DNA of 64,000 nt. Origin: Candidatus Pantoea formicae (lineage in GTDB: Bacteria; Pseudomonadota; Gammaproteobacteria; Enterobacterales; Enterobacteriaceae). The notes under the pieces are model-generated. The model saw only the letters and a list, made by a program, of their open reading frames with translations. It was not told the origin of the DNA and ran no database searches. A program made the translations under genes and the position numbers. The stretch is taken from the NCBI RefSeq assembly GCF_011752625.1, contig NZ_VWXD01000004.1, positions 496,001 through 560,000 on the forward strand, read 5' to 3'. Below, piece after piece: positions 32,385 to 41,365 of this stretch (its first letter is position 1; each line of letters opens with the position of its first letter).

Positions 32385-33728
32385 TCAGTGCTTCAGGGTT
32401 TTCAGGTAACGTTGGTAGTTGTTGTCGAAATTAGTGACCATCTGATCTGGCGTCTGTCGACCTGCCAGCAGCAGCTGGACATTCTGGTTAAGCTCTGCGT
32501 TCATGGTCGGTGTTGCCCAGTCTAGGTAGTGACCCAAACCATCATGTTCGTTGAGGGTGACCCACACCTGATAAGCCTCCGCCAGCAAAGGGTTATCGGC
32601 CGGAATCTGTGCATTCTTACTGGTGCCCGCCGGCAGGAAGCCCACTTTTAACCAGCGGTTAGCCATCTCATCTGAGACGATGTAATCGATGAATTTGGCC
32701 GCTGCATCCTGTTGCTCTTTGCTTTTGGCGGTGTTGGTAATCGAAAACGCCAAATCGGTGCCACCGACCATCAACGCATGCTGCACGCCCTCACCCATCG
32801 GCATCGCGGCGAAGTGCAGATCTTTGTTGTCTTTAAACTGGCCAAGATACCAGGTGCCGCTCACCAGGAAAGCCGCCTGGCCGTTCTGGAACAACGTCGC
32901 GGCATCATCATGACCGATACCTTCGAAGCCTGGGAATAAGTAGCCTTTGTCCTTCCAGCTCTTCATCATGCCCGCGGCTTTCACCAGCTTGTCGTCTTTA
33001 AAGGTGCCGCCCACGTCATAAATCAGATCATCGAGTGTTTTACGATCTTTGCTCTCGATTTGGGCTTCCCACAGGGTACTCAGCAGCTGTTGGCCCATGT
33101 TGCCATCCAGCAGGCCGAGCATCATCGGTGGTGTACCTGCGGCTTTCAGTTTCTCCATCGCCGCTTCCAGCTCCGGCAGGGTTTTGGGTACGGCAACACC
33201 GGCTTTATCCAGCAGAGCTTTGTTGTAGTAAAGCCCCACCATCTCACCAAGACTTGCTACGCCATAAAGTTTGCCACTGCCAAAGTCCTGCTTATCCGAC
33301 CAACGGTTGCGTTTGAGGATCGAATCTGGGAAGCGCGTAGTCCAGCCGTAAGTTTTCGCATAATCGTCGAGCGGCCACAGCAGTTTATCTTTCACCAGCG
33401 AGCCCATATCGCCGCCACCTTGGTTAACCTGCGCGATTTGCGGACCATCGCCGGCGGTCAGTGCCAGCTTGAGGGGAATACGGGTGTCTTCAAACGAATG
33501 CACCGAACGTTGAATGGTGATGCCTGGATTCTTCTGCTGGAACGCTTTGACCGCTTCGTCTACCGCTTCGGTCTGCTGCGGGTAGTTATAAATATCCCAT
33601 TCATTGAGCGTCACTGCATGGGCCGCCGTCATGCTGGCACCGAGCACTACCCCGGCTGAAACCAGACGCGACAAGCTGCGTATTGAGCTTTTCATACGGG
33701 ACGAACGTTTGGTTGAATCACACATCAT
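32385..33728 (-). CDS. Extracellular sugar-binding protein, CUT1
   Basis: The 447-residue protein has a signal peptide with a long positive N region ([15 protein letters not shown]), hydrophobic core and AHA cleavage site before [12 protein letters not shown]. Family 1 solute-binding features include [32 protein letters not shown] and [15 protein letters not shown]. It should capture an oligosaccharide in the periplasm for the CUT1 permeases. ATG 33728 is preceded by GGAG at nine bases; a later ATG at 33695 would shorten the signal peptide but lacks a ribosome site. The long divergent promoter to the GNAT gene is shared. Confidence 0.9.
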   Translation of the reverse strand: MMCDSTKRSSRMKSSIRSLSRLVSAGVVLGASMTAAHAVTLNEWDIYNYPQQTEAVDEAVKAFQQKNPGITIQRSVHSFEDTRIPLKLALTAGDGPQIAQVNQGGGDMGSLVKDKLLWPLDDYAKTYGWTTRFPDSILKRNRWSDKQDFGSGKLYGVASLGEMVGLYYNKALLDKAGVAVPKTLPELEAAMEKLKAAGTPPMMLGLLDGNMGQQLLSTLWEAQIESKDRKTLDDLIYDVGGTFKDDKLVKAAGMMKSWKDKGYLFPGFEGIGHDDAATLFQNGQAAFLVSGTWYLGQFKDNKDLHFAAMPMGEGVQHALMVGGTDLAFSITNTAKSKEQQDAAAKFIDYIVSDEMANRWLKVGFLPAGTSKNAQIPADNPLLAEAYQVWVTLNEHDGLGHYLDWATPTMNAELNQNVQLLLAGRQTPDQMVTNFDNNYQRYLKTLKH

Positions 33729-34255
33729 GCTCGGTTTCTCCAACAGATGACTGGCATCCCTTCATCTCGACACCTGCATGTCCTGGCAGGTTGATTCAGC
33801 ATCAATAACGGTGTTAATTCATACTTACTTTATGGACAAAAGAAAGTCAAACACTGCCACTGCGGAATTTTTGCTCTGTGACGCAGTGCAAAAAGCAAGA
33901 AGAAAAGCGGCCAAAACAGCAGAGAATCCTGCTTCCCACGATAAAAGCCTGGCAATGCAGAATGCAGGAAACCCCAGATCAGCATAAAACACTCAGTTCA
34001 TTTTCACTCATTAACCCACTGAAACAACATATGAAAATCCTATAGCTAGAGGAAAGGCTGGCTGGGTATTGGGTAGAATCCGCTGTCATTCTTACCTGCG
34101 GGCCGCTTCTGCTACCTACTTCCGCCCCTTTCGTCATAACCTAAGGTTAGGTTTCGCACCAGCTTTGCGAGCCAGCTCAATTATTACACCTTGAAAACTA
34201 AGTCAGCTTTCTTTACCGTAAAATCTGTTCATCTCCTGACCACAGAGGCATCACC
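33729..34255. other. 527-bp divergent promoter region, sugar-binding protein / GNAT
   Basis: No convincing gene is seen; a 69-codon open frame here has no ribosome site or family resemblance. An inverted repeat ACCTGC-N8-GCAGGT at 33772-33791 lies close to the binding-protein gene and is a candidate ROK or other operator. The middle is AT-rich. Confidence 0.55.
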
Positions 34256-34855
34256 ATGACGGCTGAAGGTGTTATCCGACGCGCTGGCGAAGCAGATTTT
34301 CCTGCCCTGTCGCGCATCTGTTTAGAAACGGCCAACGCAGGCAGCGATGCCACCGCGCTTTACTCCGACCCGGCTTTGCCCGGCCTACGCTTTGTGATTC
34401 CCTACGCGCGCTTTGCGCCAGAATTCGCTTATGTGCTGGTGCAACAGGGTGAAGTGGTGGGCTATGCCGTCGCTGCGCCTGATACGCGCGCATTTGAAAC
34501 AGCGCTGAACCAACATTGGTGGCCGCAACTGCAACAGCAGTATCGCGATTACACCCCGCGCGCCCCACTGGACAGTAAAGTGCTGGATGGGATTCTTCAG
34601 CCCGATGCCGCCGCAGAGCAGCTGGTTTCAACGTGGCCAGCACATCTGCATATCAACTTATTGCCAGAGGCCCAACAAGGCGGCTGGGGACGCAAACTTA
34701 TCGAGCAATTGCTGCATGATCTGCGCGCGGCGGGCGTGCCTGGGGTTTACCTCGGTGTCAGCCTGCAAAACGAGAAAGTGTGCGGTTTTTATCAGCGTCT
34801 CGGCTTCACGCCGATTCTGCGCAGCAACGCCATCTACATGGGCCAACTACTCTAA
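34256..34855 (+). CDS. GNAT-family N-acetyltransferase
   Basis: The 199-residue protein has GNAT motifs: an N-terminal VIRRAGEADFPALSRICLET, the acetyl-CoA loop LLPEAQQGGWGRKLIEQLL (motif A) and VSLQNEKVCGFYQRLGFTPI (motif B). The layout, with a long insert around ALNQHWWPQLQQQYRDY, resembles acetyltransferases found next to sugar metabolism or linked to hexosaminidases. The ATG follows AGAGGCATCACC. The sugar ABC ATPase follows after 12 bases, so the two are co-transcribed. The acetyl acceptor may be an amino sugar, consistent with the BadF-type kinase nearby, but this is inference. Confidence 0.85.
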   Translation: MTAEGVIRRAGEADFPALSRICLETANAGSDATALYSDPALPGLRFVIPYARFAPEFAYVLVQQGEVVGYAVAAPDTRAFETALNQHWWPQLQQQYRDYTPRAPLDSKVLDGILQPDAAAEQLVSTWPAHLHINLLPEAQQGGWGRKLIEQLLHDLRAAGVPGVYLGVSLQNEKVCGFYQRLGFTPILRSNAIYMGQLL

Positions 34856-34867
34856 CTGAGGCATCGT

Positions 34868-35959
34868 ATGACCAGCCTGCACTTGCAAAGCGTTAAGAAG
34901 TCTTACGACCATGTGAACGTGATTCACGGTATTGATCTCACCATTAACAGCGGTGAGTTCGTGGTGTTTGTTGGACCGTCCGGTTGCGGTAAATCGACCC
35001 TGCTGCGCATGATTGCTGGTCTGGAAGAGATCAGCGACGGCAAACTGCTGATTGAAGGCGCAGATATGACACACCAGGCCGCCACCGAGCGCGGTATTGC
35101 GATGGTGTTTCAGTCCTATGCGCTCTATCCCAATATGACCGTGCGCGGCAATTTGGCTTATCCGCTAGAGGTGATGAAAAAATCCAAAGCGGAAATAGAG
35201 CAGGCGATTAACCAGACTGCGGCACGTTTGCATCTGACTGAGCTGCTGGATCGCCTGCCACGCGCCCTTTCCGGCGGCCAACGTCAACGTGTGGCGATTG
35301 GCCGCGCGATCATTCGTCATCCCCGTATTTTCTTGTTTGATGAACCCCTATCAAACCTGGACGCTGAGCTAAGGTTGCAGATGCGCATTGAGATCGCGCG
35401 CCTGCACAGCTCCTTGGGCAACACCATGATTTATGTCACGCACGATCAGCTGGAGGCGATGACTTTAGCCGACCGCATTGTGGTGCTGCGTCAGGGGCGC
35501 ATTGAGCAGGTCGGTGCGCCCATGACGTTGTATCACGATCCCGATAACCTGTTTGTCGCTGGGTTTATCGGTTCGCCAAAAATGAATTTCCTACAGGCAG
35601 AAATCGCGGCGATTACGCCAGGTGCCGTTCAGCTGCGAGTGCCTGCATTGGGCATTCATAATCTGACGATGAACATCAACGCAGCGTGCCGTGAGGGGCA
35701 AAAAGTCACGCTCGGCGTGCGGCCGGAACATTTTGTTCCTGCCAGCAGCGAGGTTAAGGCATGGGGGTTTAGCGCGGACTTGTCCTTCAGCGAAATGTTG
35801 GGACACACCAATTATCTTTATCTGGATATCGGCGAGGAGAAGCTGTTAGTGATCGAGGAACGCAATGCCGCTGAGCATCAGATTGGCGAGCGTGTCAGTT
35901 ATCAAATTTGTGCTGAACGCGGGTTGTTGTTTGATGAGCAAGGGTTGCGGCTGCGTTAG
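34868..35959 (+). CDS. Sugar ABC transporter ATP-binding protein (UgpC/MsmK/MalK type)
   Basis: The 363-residue protein has Walker A GPSGCGKST at 36-44, signature LSGGQRQR at 134-141, Walker B IFLFDEP at 154-160 and the switch His of VTHDQLEAMTLADRI, plus the long C-terminal MalK-type regulatory domain with VAGFIGSPKMNFL and LGVRPEHF. That tail is typical of CUT1 ATPases. It is divergent from the CUT1 permease operon and is the only CUT1-type ATPase in the window, so it should energise that importer. It ends in the repeat block at 35968-36140. Confidence 0.93.
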   Translation: MTSLHLQSVKKSYDHVNVIHGIDLTINSGEFVVFVGPSGCGKSTLLRMIAGLEEISDGKLLIEGADMTHQAATERGIAMVFQSYALYPNMTVRGNLAYPLEVMKKSKAEIEQAINQTAARLHLTELLDRLPRALSGGQRQRVAIGRAIIRHPRIFLFDEPLSNLDAELRLQMRIEIARLHSSLGNTMIYVTHDQLEAMTLADRIVVLRQGRIEQVGAPMTLYHDPDNLFVAGFIGSPKMNFLQAEIAAITPGAVQLRVPALGIHNLTMNINAACREGQKVTLGVRPEHFVPASSEVKAWGFSADLSFSEMLGHTNYLYLDIGEEKLLVIEERNAAEHQIGERVSYQICAERGLLFDEQGLRLR

Positions 35960-35967
35960 TTATACCT

Positions 35968-36140
35968 GGTGCGCATCCATGCGCACCCTACGAAAACCGC
36001 ATCGAACAATGCTGGGGCGTCATTAATGACGTAATTTCGCTCACTTAAGCCAATGAGTACGTATTCAACCCGGTACGCATGAATGCGTACCCTACGAAAA
36101 CCGCACCGAACAACGTAGTGGCGTCATTTATGACGCCCGA
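35968..36140. repeat. Family A composite repeat, two tandem copies
   Basis: Copy 1 (35968-36036) and copy 2 (36072-36140) align without gaps, offset by 104 bp. Each has a hairpin of the form GGTGCGCAT-N2-ATGCGCACC (GGTACGCAT/ATGCGTACC in copy 2, with compensating changes), the spacer CCTACGAAAACCGCA and CGAACAA, then a second hairpin CGTCATTAATGACG or GGCGTCAT-N2-ATGACGCC. It lies between the convergent ATPase and ROK genes. Confidence 0.85.
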
Positions 36141-37262
36141 TTAAGGCACCGTTTCTTCATCCGCCTGTGCAGCCAGCAGATCCAACAGCTTATTGACGGC
36201 AAATCCCGCTGCGCCTTGTGCCCACATGCGATTCGACTCGGTGAGGAATTGCAGAGGGGTCATGTGCGGCGTCAGCTTGAGGCGATAGGTCTGGAAGCTC
36301 TGGGTGATGTGATCGAGCAAAATGCGCGAGGCCATCTGCGGCTCCATGGCCAGATACACTACATCAGGATCATAAGCTACCGACAGATTCGCCAGCGACA
36401 TCCCCAGATGCTGCCCTGCTTCCGCCAGCGCGCTGAGCACTTCCGGTGTCGGTTGCATGTCCAGATCGCGCAACGTGATGGGAGCCGATTCTTTCAGAGA
36501 CCCCGCCACGCGCTGCAAAATGGCCTGTGATGAAGCCACATCTTCCAGCAGGCGTTCAGAGCCGTCTCCGAGCAGTGAAACGCCAATCTCCCCCGCTTTG
36601 CCATGACGGCCGCGATACAGCTGGCGATCGAGCAGAATCCCGGCACCAATGCCTTTACCAAAGGTGGCGATGACCGCAGATTGCGCATGGCCAAGCTGAC
36701 CAAACACCAGCGCCGCCATCGCCAAGGCATTCGCATCATTTTCAATAAATACCGGTAACGAAAAACGCTCTTCCAGCAGGCGGGCAATCGCCACATTGTT
36801 CCAGTCCAGCGCGCGTGACAATACGCAAACACCGTTGCTGGCGTCCACCAGGCCCGAGAGAGCAAGCCCAATCGCTCCTACTTTCTTGCCTTCTACGCCA
36901 CGCAGAAACTTCGCCAGCGCGTCACCGAGCTGTTTTGGCGTCATGGCACCCGAAGGGATCTGCTGCTCGCCAATAATATTCCCGCTGAGATCGGTCAGGA
37001 CGATCAGATTCCGTTCAGCGTTGAGCTGAATGCCGACCACGCTAGCGTGGTCCGGATTAAGTCCGAGCAACGTTTTAGGACGACCCATCGAAACACGACG
37101 TAATCCCAACTCCTGCACGATGCCACCAGACAACAAGCGGTTGGTCGCCTGAGAAACCGTCGACATGCTTAGGCCACTGCGCACCTTAAGATCGGACTGG
37201 CTAATTGGCGCATTTTCGACAATCAGCCGCAAAATGCGGGCGGTTACGTTGGGAGCGCTCAT
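36141..37262 (-). CDS. ROK-family transcriptional regulator (Mlc/NagC-like)
   Basis: The 373-residue protein has an N-terminal winged helix (ILRLIVENAPISQSDLKVRSGLSMSTVSQATNRLLSGG) and a ROK sugar-kinase-like domain with VGAIGLALSGLVDASNG and VFIENDANALAMAALVFGQL. The ATP loop and the zinc site are altered: in place of the usual CxCGxxGCxE the sequence reads LGDGSERLLED, with no cysteines. It probably binds a sugar or sugar phosphate and represses the surrounding carbohydrate operons. The ATG at 37262 follows AAAGAGGCCC. It lies 27 bases after the kinase gene, so the two are one operon. Confidence 0.88.
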   Translation of the reverse strand: MSAPNVTARILRLIVENAPISQSDLKVRSGLSMSTVSQATNRLLSGGIVQELGLRRVSMGRPKTLLGLNPDHASVVGIQLNAERNLIVLTDLSGNIIGEQQIPSGAMTPKQLGDALAKFLRGVEGKKVGAIGLALSGLVDASNGVCVLSRALDWNNVAIARLLEERFSLPVFIENDANALAMAALVFGQLGHAQSAVIATFGKGIGAGILLDRQLYRGRHGKAGEIGVSLLGDGSERLLEDVASSQAILQRVAGSLKESAPITLRDLDMQPTPEVLSALAEAGQHLGMSLANLSVAYDPDVVYLAMEPQMASRILLDHITQSFQTYRLKLTPHMTPLQFLTESNRMWAQGAAGFAVNKLLDLLAAQADEETVP

Positions 37263-37289
37263 GGGCCTCTTTATATGACGTTAGAAAAA

Positions 37290-38165
37290 TTAAGCCGGTT
37301 GCTGACTGAGCTGGCCCGCCAGACGCAACGCACCGCTTAGCGCATCGCCCTGCGGCAGCACCAGTTGCGCGGCAATTTCGGCAGGTAACCACGGCTGAAT
37401 CGGCACGGCTAAACCGCCCATCAGGGCTAGCTTGCCATGACTACGCGCCAGCAGCGGCTGCACCATTTGCGTGATATCGGCGGCCGCTTGCTCAAGCAGG
37501 GCCACTGCATGTTCATCACCCTGCTGGGCAGTGGCGAACACATCCGGCACCACGCGGCCCCAATCGGCGGGCGTGGCCTGCTGTGACCAGATGAGCATCT
37601 GTTCCGGGCTGTGCTGATGGAGGGCCATAATGCGTTCAGTTAATGTTGAGGCAGGAACGATACCTTCGTGTGCCAGCAGTGCAAGGCGGCGCGCACGACG
37701 TCCAAGAATGGCACCCGAACCCGCATCAGATAAGGCGAAGCCCCATCCCCCCAGCAAGGTAAACGCTTTGCCATCCCAGGCGGCACCTTGGCTGCCGGTG
37801 CCGAGGATAAATACTGCACCCGGCGCCCCCGCATGCGCACCTGCACAGGCGATCTCAACATCGGTAAAGAGATAGCGTGACTGACAACGTGGTTGCCAGC
37901 TTTGTAACCGCACGCGAACCGATGCCACATTCGCGCCTGCCAGCCCCGCAACGAGTACAGTGTTCTCGCGCGCTTCTGCGGGTAATCCGGCTTGCATAAA
38001 CAGCTGATCAATAACGTTTTCAATAGCCTGAAGTGCGGTGTCAAACTGTGACCAGACATTGGCAGGCCCACCTGTCGACTCGGCTAATACGCGCCCAGCA
38101 TTGTCTGTGAGTCGCCCGCGACAGTGCGTGCCACCGCCATCAATTCCCAGCAAAAGTGATTGCAC
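37290..38165 (-). CDS. BadF/BadG/BcrA/BcrD ATPase family kinase (N-acetylglucosamine kinase-like)
   Basis: The 291-residue protein starts with the actin-fold phosphate loop LLGIDGGGTHCRGRL and contains VLVAGLAGANVASVR, the second phosphate loop IFILGTGSQGAAW, GGWGFALSDAGSGAILGRRA and LALMGGLA. These match the BadF group that includes N-acetylglucosamine and glucosamine kinases. The start is the GTG at 38165, preceded by AGGAGGAAGC at ideal spacing; upstream ATG codons have no ribosome site. It would phosphorylate the sugar released inside the cell. It leads the ROK gene and is divergent from the oxidoreductase at 38433. Confidence 0.87.
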   Translation of the reverse strand: MQSLLLGIDGGGTHCRGRLTDNAGRVLAESTGGPANVWSQFDTALQAIENVIDQLFMQAGLPAEARENTVLVAGLAGANVASVRVRLQSWQPRCQSRYLFTDVEIACAGAHAGAPGAVFILGTGSQGAAWDGKAFTLLGGWGFALSDAGSGAILGRRARRLALLAHEGIVPASTLTERIMALHQHSPEQMLIWSQQATPADWGRVVPDVFATAQQGDEHAVALLEQAAADITQMVQPLLARSHGKLALMGGLAVPIQPWLPAEIAAQLVLPQGDALSGALRLAGQLSQQPA

Positions 38166-38335
38166 GCGCTTCCTCCTGCCTGCCGCGCACGGCATGACGC
38201 TTATAGATGTGCGAAAGATAGGGGAAAAAAACTTAAATCGCAATAACAAATAAATACGCAATACCTATAGATAATTAAAATCCTTATAAAACAGATAAAT
38301 GATATTTTTTCACAATTTGAGTCAAGCATCATAGA

Positions 38336-38362
38336 TTGACATTAGTTTTTCTGCCGTAATAA
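38336..38362 (+). promoter_or_regulatory. Putative sigma-70 promoter of oxidoreductase gene
   Basis: TTGACA is followed after 15 bases by TAATAA, 71 bp before the ATG at 38433. The spacing is short of the usual 17. Confidence 0.35.
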
Positions 38363-38432
38363 GTTAACGGTCAGATTATCAGCAGCCTGACGGGTCGGGC
38401 AGCTAACAGGCAACGGGCTTCAGGAGTACTAC

Positions 38433-39593
38433 ATGAAAGTGGGCATTATTGGTCTGGGCTTTCGTCTTTCGCACGTGGTGAAAGAGTTCAACAAAGCCGA
38501 CGCAGCGTTCTCCGTAGTAGGTTATGTCGATCCGGCTCCTGCTGGTTTGCCGAATCTTCATACCTTTGGCATTGATGCAGGCGTGGCGTTCGACAGCGTC
38601 GATGCGCTGTTGCAGCATGGCGGCTTTGACCTGCTGTTGGTGGGTTCACCCAACTTTATGCACCTTGAGCATATTCGCCAAGGTCTGGCAGCAGGTTACA
38701 CCGTGTTCACCGAGAAGCCGGTGGTGATCAACGAAGAGCAGACCATGGCAATGGCACAGCTGGTGCAGCAATATGGTCACGAGCGCATTCTGGTCGGTCT
38801 GGTACTACGTTACTCGCCGCTCTATCACGATCTGTTGCGTGCGCGTGACGAACATCGTCTCGGCGAAATCACCTCCATCGAAGCCACAGAGCACATCAAG
38901 CCGTATCACGGCGCTTTCTTCCAACGCGACTGGCGTCGTCTGGAGAAATACGCTGGTCCCTATATCCTGGAGAAATGCTGTCACGATATCGATCTCTATC
39001 AGGGACTCGTCGGAGAACGCCCAGCGCGTGTTGCCAGCTTTGGTGGCCGCAAAAACTTCACTCCGCAGAATGCGCCCAAAGGAACCGTGACGCCACAGTC
39101 TGAGGTTTACCACGTCAAACCCAGCGGCTGGTCAAGTACCGATGCGGTGTTTGATGGCGACGCAGATATCGTGGATTACCAAACGGCATTGATCGAATAC
39201 GCGAACGGCGCGACGCTCGCCTTCCACGCTAACCTTAACGTGCCTGACGAGTTCCGCCGTTTCTGCGTAATGGGCACCGAGGGTATGGCTGAGGGAGATT
39301 TTGTTCGCAATTACTTCCGTGTGCACAACGCCCGTACCGGCGATCGTGAGGTCGATACCACCTACAGTGGCAATGCTTATGATGGCCACTATGGTGCCGA
39401 TGCGTTGATGGCGGAAGAGATCGTGAAACACATTACACAGGGAACACCCTTGAAAGTCTCAGTGGTGGACGCACTGGAAGCGGGCCTCACCGCGATTAAA
39501 ATCGATGAAGCGCGTAAATCGAAAACCGTGGTGGATATGACAGACAGCTGGAAAAAATTTGACGCCAGCCTGGGGAAAACCGCGACCGTTTAA
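38433..39593 (+). CDS. Gfo/Idh/MocA-family oxidoreductase
   Basis: The 386-residue protein has the Rossmann motif GIIGLGFRLSHVV at the very start, VGSPNFMHLEH, EKPVVINEEQ and the C-terminal segment KYAGPYILEKCCHDIDLYQGLVGERP, where Cys-Cys-His-Asp replaces the usual Gly-Asp-His context. It resembles N-acetylhexosamine or inositol dehydrogenase-like members. AGGAGTACTAC precedes the ATG. It is divergent from the BadF kinase gene, so it likely belongs to the same sugar locus; the order of reactions is not clear from sequence. It is followed by a long palindromic repeat. Confidence 0.87.
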   Translation: MKVGIIGLGFRLSHVVKEFNKADAAFSVVGYVDPAPAGLPNLHTFGIDAGVAFDSVDALLQHGGFDLLLVGSPNFMHLEHIRQGLAAGYTVFTEKPVVINEEQTMAMAQLVQQYGHERILVGLVLRYSPLYHDLLRARDEHRLGEITSIEATEHIKPYHGAFFQRDWRRLEKYAGPYILEKCCHDIDLYQGLVGERPARVASFGGRKNFTPQNAPKGTVTPQSEVYHVKPSGWSSTDAVFDGDADIVDYQTALIEYANGATLAFHANLNVPDEFRRFCVMGTEGMAEGDFVRNYFRVHNARTGDREVDTTYSGNAYDGHYGADALMAEEIVKHITQGTPLKVSVVDALEAGLTAIKIDEARKSKTVVDMTDSWKKFDASLGKTATV

Positions 39594-39617
39594 GGTCAAT
39601 AAGCCAGTCTATACGTA

Positions 39618-39685
39618 GCGGCTTGATTTATTGCGCATCTGCCAGCGACACTTTCGCTTCTGGTAAGCGCGATAAATCAAGCCGC
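39618..39685. repeat. Long palindromic repeat, family B copy 2
   Basis: A 68-bp near-palindrome has outer arms GCGGCTTGATTTAT / ATAAATCAAGCCGC and inner TGCCAG/CTGG blocks. It lies between convergent genes and closely resembles the element at 11283-11352. Confidence 0.8.
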
Positions 39686-39704
39686 CACGATTTTTGTGCC
39701 GAAA

Positions 39705-40943
39705 CTAAACGACCGTTTCATTCTCCAGCTTCTGGCGTTTGCGCAGATGCGGGAAAATCGTCATCCATACTGCCACTACCACTAACGTTCCGATGCCGCC
39801 AAGCGCCGCCGCAGGCACTGCGCCCATCCATGCGGCTAGCATCCCTGACTCAAACTCCCCGAGCTGATTCGAGGTATTGATAAAGATTGCATTGACTGCG
39901 TTAACACGCCCGCGCATATCATCCGGCGTGTCTAACTGAACCAGCGCACCACGAATCACCATACTTACCATATCGAAGCCGCCGAGTGCCGCCAGCGCCA
40001 GCAGCGACAGCCACAGTTGCGTCGAGAGCGCAAACACCAGCGTCGCCACGCCAAAGCCCGCAACGGCACCGAACATGATCATGCCGACGTGCTTTTCCAA
40101 CTTGTGACGGCTCAGCCACACGCCCACCAGCAGTGCGCCAACAGAAGGTGCGCCACGCAGCATGCCCAGCCCCCAAGGGCCGGTATGCAGAATATCCTGC
40201 GCGAAAATGGGTAACAGTGCCGTGGCTCCACCGAGCAACACGGCAAAGAGGTCGAGTGAAATCACGCCGAGCACATCTTTACGCTCACGAATAAAACGCA
40301 CACCTGCAAACATGTTGGTGAGATTCATCGGCATACGCACCTGTGGAGGGCGTTCGTAACGTAAGCGGCTGACCAGCACAATTGAGAACAGGTAGAACAA
40401 CGCCGAAACGCCGTATACCACATCAGGCCCGGCGACATAGAGCAGACCACCTAAGGTTGGGCCCACAATCACCGCGGCCTGACCACCCACAGAACTCGCC
40501 GCCATGGCACGCGCGAGGATTGGCGGAGGAACCAGTGCAGGCAGCATAGAAGTGATCGACGGCCACTCCAGCGCTTTTGCAACAGAGATCAGAAAGACCA
40601 GTCCCCAAATTTCAATTTTATCCGCCCAATGCAGCAACGTCAGCGCGACCAATCCTAGCAGGGCCAAACCTTCAATGATCTGCCCCACTAGCACAATACG
40701 ACGACGATCATACTGATCGGCCAGATGGCCTGCCGGCAGTGCCAGCAATACTGAAGGCAAGAACTGCATGAGCCCGATCATACCTAATGCCATCGCACTG
40801 TGAGTGATGGCATAGATTTGCCAGCTCACCGCAACGGAAAACATCTGAAAACCAAACGATGAACAGGTGCGTGCAAGCCAGAAGGCGACAAACGACCTGT
40901 GCCGCAGCAGCGAATCTTCTGCTGCGGATACCTGTGAACCCAT
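39705..40943 (-). CDS. MFS transporter (EntS/MFS_3 type)
   Basis: The protein (412 residues from ATG 40943) has twelve predicted membrane segments and MFS_3 features: RHRSFVAFWLARTCSSFGFQMFSVAVSWQIY, the loop LADQYDRRRIVLVGQ and GRVNAVNAIFINTSNQLGEFESG. This group includes the enterobactin exporter EntS and macrolide-efflux-like proteins; no siderophore genes lie nearby, so the substrate is unknown. An ATG at 40985 with AGGTAGG upstream would add 14 residues and is a real alternative. It converges on the palindromic repeat at 39618-39685. Confidence 0.87.
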   Translation of the reverse strand: MGSQVSAAEDSLLRHRSFVAFWLARTCSSFGFQMFSVAVSWQIYAITHSAMALGMIGLMQFLPSVLLALPAGHLADQYDRRRIVLVGQIIEGLALLGLVALTLLHWADKIEIWGLVFLISVAKALEWPSITSMLPALVPPPILARAMAASSVGGQAAVIVGPTLGGLLYVAGPDVVYGVSALFYLFSIVLVSRLRYERPPQVRMPMNLTNMFAGVRFIRERKDVLGVISLDLFAVLLGGATALLPIFAQDILHTGPWGLGMLRGAPSVGALLVGVWLSRHKLEKHVGMIMFGAVAGFGVATLVFALSTQLWLSLLALAALGGFDMVSMVIRGALVQLDTPDDMRGRVNAVNAIFINTSNQLGEFESGMLAAWMGAVPAAALGGIGTLVVVAVWMTIFPHLRKRQKLENETVV

Positions 40944-41365
40944 AGTTTTTATCCCATCCTCAATCAACGTTCCGGCGGGTGTCATTGCACCTACCTGGTG
41001 AAAAGCCGTGTGCTGGCTCTCTTTATGTTTTTACGGCCACAGAGTGCGGCATCTTGCTTGCGCAGGCAATGGCTAGCCGTGCGCTTTAAAAACAGTTGCT
41101 TATCTTAAATTCCGCTAAGCATAGAGTTCTGAATATTAGCATGCTGATTATTTTTTTCTGAAAATATCCGAATCATTCCAGAAATGCCAATTACAAAATA
41201 ATTAACGCCATTTTACTGATTTTTTTATCTCTTTATCAGAGACAGCTAAAAGAGGTGATTTTTACAAACAAATCGGTCTATATTGGAAGTGTAAAGAAGA
41301 GGCCTTACTTGCCGTTCTTATAATAATTAAGACACCCCAATTAATTAATTTATTCGCAGAGATAA
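40944..41365. other. 422-bp divergent intergenic region
   Basis: No gene is recognised between the MFS gene and the gene at 41366. The right 250 bp are distinctly AT-rich, as often found before horizontally acquired or H-NS-controlled genes. No clear operator or promoter pair stands out. Confidence 0.5.

Noticed and set aside
33778..33987. 69-codon open frame in the sugar-binding-protein/GNAT gap
   Set aside because: No ribosome site, no recognisable motif, and it covers the shared promoter region.
38309..38324. CRP site near TGATATTTTTTCACA before the oxidoreductase gene
   Set aside because: The left arm does not match TGTGA at the correct six-base spacing.
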